DNA from: Phoronis australis
Taxonomy: Eukaryota; Phoronida; Phoronidae
Length of the DNA stretch: 64,000 nt
Reading direction: 5' to 3'
Assembly (NCBI GenBank): GCA_002633005.1
Contig: NMRA01000381.1
Location: 245,057-309,056 of the forward strand
In this document: piece by piece, positions 62,201 through 64,000 of the stretch
Layout: each line of letters begins with the position of its first letter
How positions within the stretch are numbered: position 1 is the stretch's first letter
Notes under the pieces: model-generated
The model's database searches: none
The model's input: the letters and a program-made list of their open reading frames with translations, nothing else
Told to the model about the DNA's origin: nothing
Position numbers and translations under genes: made by a program

Positions 62201-63426
62201 TGTTACAGCTGGGAGTGTTGTTGGATGCAATAGACTTCTTGAATTTTTTAGCTTTTACCAGAGTTACAAAACAACAAAATACGTTTTTGTGATTTATTGC
62301 AAAACATCAGTTCTGCAAACTTCAATTTCAAGGAATAAAGTTTGCGGTTGTGAAATAACCGGTTGAAGCACTCAATGAACTCCAGTAGATCTCTGTTTAA
62401 TTAGGAACACTAACTTGGCATATTATCAGAACCAAAAAAACTTTCCAACAGAACATGAACCAAAACCGTTCTTTAAAGACAGCTCTGTATAAGGGTTTGA
62501 ATACCCATTGCCTGCATTGCTAATTTTCCCATCTTCGCTAATTGCTGCAGCAAACTAAGGAGTTGGAGAACTTTGTAACATTGGTTTGGACAGGTTTTGA
62601 ATGTGCTTCAAGTCCTTGAAATTAATATTTTGCACAACATGAGAATTTTAGTGCAACTGGCGCTGTGACTTGCTTTGTATTCGTGCCCGACACATCTTGC
62701 TTTGTATTCATACCCGACACATCTTGCTTTGTATTCATACCTGACTCATCTTGCTTTGTATTCATACCTGACTCATCTTCTGTTGACAGGATCCAATTCT
62801 GAGGAAAAAATTTGCCGGTCAACCCGAACATGTCGTTAACTTCATGTTCATGCTTGCTGAAGAGGTACGTTGGTTCATTTATTGTAATTGTAAGTGAATG
62901 AATATAACATAAAATTTTCAACAGTTGCAATTAAGTGAAGCTGAAATGGCAAACTTCAGCTCTACTAAATTAAGTTGGCAGTGATAAATCTTCCCAACTG
63001 ATCCAATCAGTGAACTATGTTCAGTCCATGGTGTTGTTATGTGTCATTAGCAATGCTATGTTGACGTATTTAAAGTCAAAGCAAAGTCCTCTACATCAAT
63101 GGTTTTCAAAGATGGCATTGCATTGGGCTTACATTAAAATGTATTAAACGTCACCCAGTTTTGTTTTTAAAATGAAAATTATTAATGGTAACTGCTTATA
63201 TAAAATTTACTTTTAGGTGCGTTCTTACTTGGCAAAGATGGGTATGCGCAAGTTTCAGGAGTTAATTGGCAGGACTGACTTACTTTGCGCCAGTCCTGAT
63301 GAAGAGAATGTCAAGGCAGCATTGCTGGATTTTGACAAGATTTTGAAGAATGCTCTTGACATTAGACCTGGTGTGAATGTTGTTGGAGGATCTGTGGCGC
63401 AAGACTTTGGACTGGAGAAACGAGCT
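26082..63426 (+). CDS. Glutamate synthase (NADH/NADPH-type GOGAT), 5' two thirds, spliced and partial
   Basis: Twenty-five exons join through GT-AG introns in one frame (3786 nt, 1262 codons). GOGAT makes two glutamates from glutamine and 2-oxoglutarate: the N-terminal class II amidotransferase releases ammonia, which reaches the FMN site through an internal tunnel. Residues seen: nucleophile Cys25 in [14 protein letters not shown] (52-57), TGDGAG (64-69), HNGEINT (250-256), the link [23 protein letters not shown] (901-910), NTGEGGE (929-935), [10 protein letters not shown] (1071-1080) and the [3Fe-4S] cysteines Cys1149, Cys1155 and Cys1160. Eukaryotic enzymes are about 2000-2200 residues, so the GXGXG domain and the NAD(P)H-binding part lie beyond 64000. 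The chosen ATG gives a 24-residue propeptide, removed in relatives to expose the cysteine. Exons 18 and 19 and part of 17 occur twice, which I read as allelic assembly duplication. Confidence 0.96.
26202..29022 (+). other. GOGAT introns 1 and 2
   Basis: Introns 26202-27631 and 27763-29022 flank exon 2. No repeat array or coding signal stands out. ORFs such as 28507-28752 (minus) and 28562-28783 (plus) are uncharacterised chance frames. Confidence 0.7.
27632..27762 (+). CDS. GOGAT exon 2
   Basis: Acceptor TTTGTCAG ending at 27631, donor GTAAGT at 27763, phase 0 in and 2 out. Encodes residues 41-84, with LERMEHRGA and [10 protein letters not shown], the signature amidotransferase motifs of the glutamine site. 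Confidence 0.96.
29023..29149 (+). CDS. GOGAT exon 3
   Basis: Acceptor TCGTTTAG ending at 29022, donor GTAAGA at 29150. The first G completes CA|G (Gln84). Residues 84-126 read [19 protein letters not shown] and end KMAAENNLQ. Phase 0 out. Confidence 0.95.
29485..29565 (+). CDS. GOGAT exon 4
   Basis: Acceptor CTTCTAG ending at 29484, donor GTAAGT at 29566. Twenty-seven codons, residues 127-153: [20 protein letters not shown], then REPAMRQ. This is the GWR-x-VP block of GOGAT; Cys replaces the usual Gly before Trp. Confidence 0.95.
30043..30087 (+). CDS. GOGAT exon 5 (45 nt)
   Basis: Acceptor TCTTGCAG ending at 30042, donor GTAATT at 30088. A small symmetrical exon, residues 154-168: [15 protein letters not shown]. 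It links REPAMRQ to VYLLRKE of exon 6, as expected for the family, so no exon is missing despite the 8.9-kb intron that follows. Confidence 0.93.
30964..31049 (+). repeat. Two-copy 44-bp tandem repeat
   Basis: TAGTTCTGTTCCACAATCAG and the following CCGTATTCCAAATATGGTCA occur at 30964 and, with two base changes, at 31008. Confidence 0.92.
31914..33339. mobile_element. TA-flanked DNA transposon (CCGTATT-ended), complete copy
   Basis: The ends are TACCGTATTTGCCATAAC (31914) and CGGCGAATACGGTA (to 33339). They form imperfect inverted repeats of about 30 bp, carrying GCGCCC-type GC-rich steps unlike the AT-rich intron. The core (CpG-rich, 1.42 kb) has no ORF over about 92 codons and no recognisable transposase, so it is probably non-autonomous. 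A second copy lies inverted at 52065-52619. The TA target site is confirmed by the empty allele seen at 55008-55009. A Tc1/mariner-like superfamily is suggested by TA only. Confidence 0.85.
35878..36130 (+). mobile_element. Probable LINE or SINE 3' remnant with TTGA tail
   Basis: One frame near 35880 reads LIVARLDYW, reminiscent of the S-R-L-D-Y motif of non-LTR reverse transcriptases. The segment ends ACTCTATAAATATACC followed by a TTTGA/TTGA-rich simple tail, like the 3' ends of CR1/L2-type LINEs and their SINEs. It is too decayed for a family call. Confidence 0.35.
36835..37027 (+). repeat. 58-bp tandem repeat, ~3.3 copies
   Basis: AGCTCAATGGTGTGATCAAA starts at 36835 (one change), 36893, 36951 and 37009, with GACTGGTCTCTGTTGGTG in the first three units. 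The copies are nearly identical, so the array is young. Confidence 0.95.
38755..38917 (+). repeat. Compound repeat with five inverted CCAAT motifs
   Basis: TGATTGGT-type words occur with ATTGGT at 38771, 38811, 38851, 38871 and 38891, and CCAACACTCCTGC three times (near 38785, 38825 and 38905). There is a ~40-bp unit and a 20-bp sub-unit. It ends about 38 bp before GOGAT exon 6. Confidence 0.88.
38955..39050 (+). CDS. GOGAT exon 6
   Basis: Acceptor TATTTTCAG ending at 38954, donor GTACTT at 39051, symmetrical phase 0. Residues 169-200: [12 protein letters not shown], then [16 protein letters not shown]. This is the standard Y-L-x-R-K and S-x-x-T-I-V-Y-K segment. Confidence 0.95.
39051..40232 (+). 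other. GOGAT intron 6
   Basis: A 1.2-kb intron. ORFs at 39239-39460 and 39682-39948 have no recognisable motif. No repeats stand out. Confidence 0.7.
40233..40369 (+). CDS. GOGAT exon 7
   Basis: Acceptor TTTTTCCAG ending at 40232, donor GTCTGT at 40370. Phase 0 in, 2 out. Residues 201-246: [15 protein letters not shown], then [20 protein letters not shown]. The H-S-R-F-S-T-N-T-x-P-S-W stretch is a GOGAT amidotransferase hallmark. Confidence 0.96.
40525..40729 (+). CDS. GOGAT exon 8
   Basis: Acceptor ACTTACAG ending at 40524, chosen over the TGTAG at 40502 because only it gives [12 protein letters not shown]. Donor GTAAAG at 40730. Residues 246-314 carry HNGEINT (the amidotransferase Asn-Gly pair of the oxyanion hole), [12 protein letters not shown] and [13 protein letters not shown]. 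Confidence 0.96.
40730..42035 (+). other. GOGAT intron 8
   Basis: A 1.3-kb AT-rich intron. I see no repeat, RNA gene or additional exon. Confidence 0.7.
42036..42147 (+). CDS. GOGAT exon 9
   Basis: Acceptor CTTGTTAG ending at 42035, donor GTGAGT at 42148. Phase 0 in, 1 out. Residues 315-352: [13 protein letters not shown], then [15 protein letters not shown], the M-E-P-W-D-G-P motif of the amidotransferase domain. Confidence 0.96.
42148..42784 (+). other. GOGAT intron 9
   Basis: A 637-bp intron with nothing notable. Confidence 0.7.
42785..42939 (+). CDS. GOGAT exon 10
   Basis: Acceptor ATATTCTAG ending at 42784, donor GTAATT at 42940. G|CC completes Ala352. Residues 352-403: [20 protein letters not shown], then [16 protein letters not shown]. 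Phase 0 out. Confidence 0.96.
43105..43158 (+). repeat. Two-copy 28-bp repeat in intron 10
   Basis: GATGTCGTCCGCTATAAACA is present at 43107 and 43135. Confidence 0.92.
43372..43494 (+). CDS. GOGAT exon 11
   Basis: Acceptor CTCTTTAG ending at 43371, donor GTGATC at 43495, symmetrical phase 0. Residues 404-444: [18 protein letters not shown], then [15 protein letters not shown]. It closes the amidotransferase domain. Confidence 0.95.
43701..43748 (+). repeat. Two-copy 24-bp repeat in intron 11
   Basis: GGTGTACCTTAGTATTGTAG is followed by TAGT at 43701 and 43725, 33 bp upstream of the exon 12 acceptor. Confidence 0.92.
43781..43980 (+). CDS. GOGAT exon 12
   Basis: Acceptor CTTCCAG ending at 43780, donor GTGAGT at 43981. 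Phase 0 in, 2 out. Residues 445-511: [15 protein letters not shown], then [18 protein letters not shown]. This is the start of the central domain; the F-G-Y-T-x-E-x-L block is typical. Confidence 0.95.
43981..45002 (+). other. GOGAT intron 12
   Basis: A 1.0-kb intron with one 53-bp two-copy repeat (44275-44377). Nothing else is noted. Confidence 0.7.
44275..44377 (+). repeat. Two-copy 53-bp repeat in intron 12
   Basis: GTTACGTGAACCA is followed by TCTTTGGTAGATTAGTATTA at 44282 and 44335 with one mismatch. Confidence 0.92.
45003..45153 (+). CDS. GOGAT exon 13
   Basis: Acceptor TTATTTCAG ending at 45002, donor GTAAGT at 45154. AG|G completes Arg511. Residues 511-561: [17 protein letters not shown], then [18 protein letters not shown]. 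Both are conserved motifs of the central domain. Confidence 0.96.
45154..45728 (+). other. GOGAT intron 13
   Basis: A 575-bp intron. The overlapping ORF at 45572-45901 (minus) is an antisense shadow of exon 14. No other feature. Confidence 0.7.
45729..45863 (+). CDS. GOGAT exon 14
   Basis: Acceptor TTTGTGCAG ending at 45728, donor GTAAAC at 45864, symmetrical phase 0. Residues 562-606: [14 protein letters not shown], then [19 protein letters not shown]. It corresponds to the G-P-E-x-N-L-L block of relatives. Confidence 0.95.
45864..46396 (+). other. GOGAT intron 14
   Basis: A 533-bp AT-rich intron with nothing notable. Confidence 0.7.
46397..46557 (+). CDS. GOGAT exon 15
   Basis: Acceptor CATTGCAG ending at 46396, donor GTAACA at 46558. 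Phase 0 in, 2 out. Residues 607-660: [17 protein letters not shown], then [18 protein letters not shown] (central-domain I-L-S-D-R motif). Confidence 0.95.
46558..47866 (+). other. GOGAT intron 15
   Basis: A 1.3-kb AT-rich intron with no repeat or coding signal. Confidence 0.7.
47867..48173 (+). CDS. GOGAT exon 16
   Basis: Acceptor TTATTTAG ending at 47866, donor GTATGT at 48174. T completes AG|T (Ser660). Residues 660-762: [45 protein letters not shown], and ending GISTLQSYK. This is the most diagnostic central-domain exon. Confidence 0.97.
48458..48568 (+). CDS. GOGAT exon 17
   Basis: Acceptor TGTTACAG ending at 48457, donor GTGAGG at 48569, symmetrical phase 0. Residues 763-799: [19 protein letters not shown], then [17 protein letters not shown]. 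Its 3' 44 nt recur at 49018-49061 beside a gap. Confidence 0.95.
48525..49016 (+). repeat. Allelic duplication 1, copy A
   Basis: This 492-bp stretch, from CCTCTCGTCTTGGAGGATGT in exon 17 to CTGTTGTCTAGCTG, matches 49018-49512 at very high identity. It ends at the single N at 49017. It contains exon 18. Confidence 0.95.
48839..48973 (+). CDS. GOGAT exon 18 (copy A)
   Basis: Acceptor CCCTTACAG ending at 48838, donor GTAACC at 48974, symmetrical phase 0. Residues 800-844: [20 protein letters not shown], then [19 protein letters not shown]. Copy B at 49335-49469 differs by one synonymous base (GCC versus GCT). Confidence 0.95.
49017..49017. other. Assembly join (single N)
   Basis: One N interrupts the sequence exactly where copy A of the first overlap stops and copy B starts in mid-exon 17. 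It is best read as a contig boundary. Confidence 0.85.
49018..49061 (+). pseudogene. Partial second copy of GOGAT exon 17
   Basis: Only the last 44 nt of exon 17 (from within TASRLGGC to LAKE) follow the N, then the same GTGAGG donor. It lacks an acceptor and the first 67 nt, so it cannot act as an exon here. It is an assembly artefact rather than a decayed gene. Confidence 0.85.
49335..49469 (+). CDS. GOGAT exon 18, second copy (copy B)
   Basis: 135 nt with the same acceptor and donor as 48839-48973. Including both copies would keep the frame but repeat 45 residues of a conserved domain, which is not expected in GOGAT. I count only one copy in the transcript. Confidence 0.85.
49848..50019 (+). 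CDS. GOGAT exon 19 (copy A)
   Basis: Acceptor ACCTTATAG ending at 49847, donor GTACGT at 50020. Phase 0 in, 1 out. Residues 845-902: [26 protein letters not shown], and [15 protein letters not shown]. It enters the FMN-binding synthase domain. Copy B at 52791-52962 differs at three bases. Confidence 0.95.
50020..52064 (+). other. Intron 19 sequence, copy A
   Basis: Intronic sequence present twice because of the allelic overlap. It contains a diverged ~153-bp repeat series (51010-51660). The ORFs at 50330-50733 (minus) and 51010-51252 (plus) have exact counterparts in copy B but no recognisable motif. Confidence 0.7.
51010..51660 (+). repeat. Diverged ~153-bp tandem repeat, four units (copy A)
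   Basis: The phrase GATCATGATGAAATTTGACA and variants start at 51141, 51297, 51448 and about 51601 (150-156 bp spacing). Each is followed by a GGCG/GGGATG-type stretch, CACCAGTC-x-ATTTTTGGA and a CCATTTTAGTTTTTGACAAG phrase in most units. The same series lies at about 53954-54600 in copy B. Confidence 0.8.
52065..52619. mobile_element. TA-flanked transposon (second copy), cut off by a contig end
   Basis: It begins TACCGTATTCGCCGTAATAA and runs to the N at 52620. It matches the reverse complement of about 32793-33339 (for example GTCACGTGACGTTTGTTTTG). Only one end is present, because the contig stops inside the element. The other haplotype lacks it. Confidence 0.88.
52620..52620. other. Assembly join (single N)
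   Basis: A single N separates a transposon truncated mid-element from sequence already seen at 49677. It is best read as a contig boundary. Confidence 0.85.
52621..55009 (+). repeat. Allelic duplication 2, copy B (empty transposon site)
   Basis: It repeats 49677-52066 with low divergence, then continues through AAGGGTAGTTGC into the rest of intron 19 without the transposon. It therefore gives the pre-insertion state. Confidence 0.95.
52791..52962 (+). CDS. GOGAT exon 19, second copy (copy B)
   Basis: 172 nt with the same acceptor and donor as copy A. Differences are TTT/TTC and ATC/ATT (both silent) and GCT to GGT, which changes Ala866 to Gly. It enters in phase 0 and leaves in phase 1, so it cannot be spliced after copy A without a frameshift. 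One copy per transcript is certain. Confidence 0.9.
55126..55289 (+). CDS. GOGAT exon 20 (FMN site)
   Basis: Acceptor GTTTCTTAG ending at 55125, donor GTGGGA at 55290. G|GT completes Gly902. Residues 902-956: [28 protein letters not shown], and ending NVRSAIKQ. These are the most conserved FMN-binding synthase motifs. Confidence 0.97.
55435..55435. other. Assembly join (single N) at minisatellite edge
   Basis: The N sits directly before the first minisatellite unit. By analogy with 49017 and 52620 it probably joins contigs, so array length here is unreliable. Confidence 0.75.
55436..55626 (+). repeat. 31-bp minisatellite, first block (~6 units)
   Basis: Units of CTAATACACCATGTCAGG plus TGTTTAACAATCA (31 bp), with variants CGATTAAC and small deletions. 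Confidence 0.95.
55627..56628. mobile_element. 1.0-kb hAT-like transposon inside the minisatellite
   Basis: It begins CAGGGATATACCTAGACC (55627) and ends GGGCTAAGTACATCCCTG (56628), imperfect terminal inverted repeats of the CAGGG type. AATAT flanks both ends (55622-55626 and 56629-56633) and the minisatellite resumes directly. A hAT assignment is suggested by the CAGGG ends, though hAT elements usually make 8-bp duplications and only 5 bp are visible. Internal ORFs (55704-55910 and 56001-56240) show no transposase motif. Probably non-autonomous. Confidence 0.75.
56629..57285 (+). repeat. 31-bp minisatellite, second block (~21 units)
   Basis: It continues the unit AATACACCATGTCAGGTG-TTTAACAATCACT, with subfamilies carrying TCAATTGTTTAAC, CATCATG or CAGTAATAC variants that recur in pairs. 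This suggests higher-order amplification. Confidence 0.95.
60791..61108 (+). CDS. GOGAT exon 21
   Basis: Acceptor TCTTTTAACAG ending at 60790, donor GTAAGT at 61109, symmetrical phase 0. Residues 957-1062: [49 protein letters not shown], and [18 protein letters not shown]. This is the core of the synthase (beta-alpha)8 barrel. Confidence 0.97.
61353..61533 (+). CDS. GOGAT exon 22
   Basis: Acceptor GTGATTATAG ending at 61352, donor GTATTA at 61534. Phase 0 in, 1 out. Residues 1063-1123: [20 protein letters not shown], then [20 protein letters not shown], both near-invariant in GOGAT. Confidence 0.97.
61534..61878 (+). other. GOGAT intron 22
   Basis: A 345-bp AT-rich intron with nothing notable. 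Confidence 0.7.
61879..62012 (+). CDS. GOGAT exon 23 ([3Fe-4S] cluster)
   Basis: Acceptor CACCTGTAG ending at 61878, donor GTGAGC at 62013. Residues 1123-1167: [12 protein letters not shown], then [19 protein letters not shown]. Cys1149, Cys1155 and Cys1160 have the C-x5-C-x4-C spacing that binds the [3Fe-4S] cluster next to FMN. Confidence 0.97.
62013..62789 (+). other. GOGAT intron 23
   Basis: A 777-bp intron whose 3' end holds a 27-bp tandem repeat just before the acceptor. Nothing else is visible. Confidence 0.7.
62671..62778 (+). repeat. 27-bp tandem repeat, four copies, beside an acceptor
   Basis: TGCTTTGTATTCATACC plus a GACACATCT/GACTCATCT tail repeats four times, starting at 62671. 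It ends 11 bp before the exon 24 acceptor AG (62788-62789). The minus-strand ORF with repeated MNTKQDVSG is just this array. Confidence 0.95.
62790..62864 (+). CDS. GOGAT exon 24 (75 nt)
   Basis: Acceptor TGTTGACAG ending at 62789, donor GTACGT at 62865, symmetrical phase 0. Residues 1168-1192: [18 protein letters not shown], then MLAEE. It matches the R-x-K-F-x-G-x-P-E-x-V-V-N motif after the Fe-S cysteines. Confidence 0.96.
62865..63216 (+). other. GOGAT intron 24
   Basis: A 352-bp AT-rich intron with nothing notable. Confidence 0.7.
63217..63426 (+). CDS. GOGAT exon 25 (last in window)
   Basis: Acceptor TACTTTTAG ending at 63216, donor GTAAGT at 63427, phase 0 out. Residues 1193-1262: [27 protein letters not shown], ending [10 protein letters not shown]-x-x-G and E-x-I-G-R-T-D-L-L are standard. 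The gene continues beyond the window. Confidence 0.96.
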
Positions 63427-64000
63427 GTAAGTAAACGAGTGGGAACTTATGTAGCCTTGGGGATATTTCTTTGTACAATGAGATTCTGTTGTGTTGGAAT
63501 AATGACTGTATGACTCTAGGTGGTGAAAAATGAATCTTTTTTGGTTAAAATTTACAGACACCATTTTGTTCCCTGTCAAAGGCAATTGACCTTACGTCAG
63601 AAAATGAATGACAGGTGTTATTGACCAATCGGAATGCTGCATTCCAGACATTCCTCCAGACTGCAGTTCAAGTCGCCATCTGTCCGACAAACATTAGCGG
63701 CTGTAGGACAAAACACGTTCAACTACAATGTGCATTTTAAATGGCCAATTGGTGTTGTGGTGTGTGTAATTCAGACAGTTGTTATACCGACATAGATGAA
63801 AGTCCTGTAAATTTTTGGCCTTTTCCAAAGCCTAAAAGTGACGTTGTAATGAGCAAACGGTGGATTACTTAAACTGCGTGTACGCCCGCACGAGCAGCCT
63901 AACCTAGAGCCAAACACAAGTATGTTCTAAGGTATGCACTATTTTTAATATTTCTTCCCAATATTGCAATTTTGGCTCTGTATTACACTCTTTGTTAAGT
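63427..64000 (+). other. GOGAT intron 25, partial (right window edge)
   Basis: Intronic sequence to the window end. It includes a somewhat GC-richer stretch near 63,590-63,920, but no exon or repeat could be supported. Confidence 0.65.

Noticed and set aside
62622-62930. 102-codon minus-strand ORF with MNTKQDVSG repeats
   Set aside because: It is the 27-bp array read backwards, plus antisense of exon 24.

Overview
This is eukaryotic, animal-type genomic DNA. It is AT-rich, the genes are split by phase-consistent GT-AG introns, and it carries tandem repeats and decayed DNA transposons. It looks like a marine or other invertebrate, because vertebrates lack the second gene (an NADH/NADPH-type glutamate synthase). 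The exact phylum cannot be read from the sequence. There is no CRISPR array, operon or phage, and I could recognise no tRNA or rRNA gene.

Layout. (1) 1-11.6 kb, + strand: the 3' end of FIG4, the Sac-family PI(3,5)P2 phosphatase. Five confident exons and one possible 33-nt microexon encode the last 279 residues; the catalytic part lies upstream of the window. (2) 11.6-26.1 kb: an intergenic stretch with no gene I can support. It holds a microsatellite, a TTAA-flanked DNA transposon with 169-bp terminal inverted repeats and a broken ORF, a perfect 35-bp palindrome, and a hairpin-rich block. (3) 26.1-63.4 kb, + strand: the 5' two thirds of a glutamate synthase (GOGAT) gene. It has 25 exons in one unbroken frame (3786 nt, 1262 codons), from the N-terminal amidotransferase domain through the FMN and [3Fe-4S] region. 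It runs off the right edge before the C-terminal GXGXG and NAD(P)H-binding parts. Its introns hold three transposon insertions and many short tandem repeats, including a 31-bp minisatellite of about 27 units.

The most informative observation concerns the assembly. Single N bases at 49017, 52620 and 55435 mark contig joins. The first two are flanked by near-identical overlaps: 48525-49016 versus 49018-49512, and 49677-52066 versus 52621-55009. These overlaps duplicate GOGAT exons 17 (3' part), 18 and 19. Splicing both copies of exon 19 would break the frame, so they are best read as two uncollapsed haplotypes. One haplotype carries a TA-flanked transposon at 52065 and the other shows the empty TA site at 55008, so the window seems to record a heterozygous insertion.

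The two genes act in unrelated processes (endolysosomal phosphoinositide turnover and glutamate synthesis). Nothing in the sequence links them beyond adjacency. I found no convincing undescribed biological system here.
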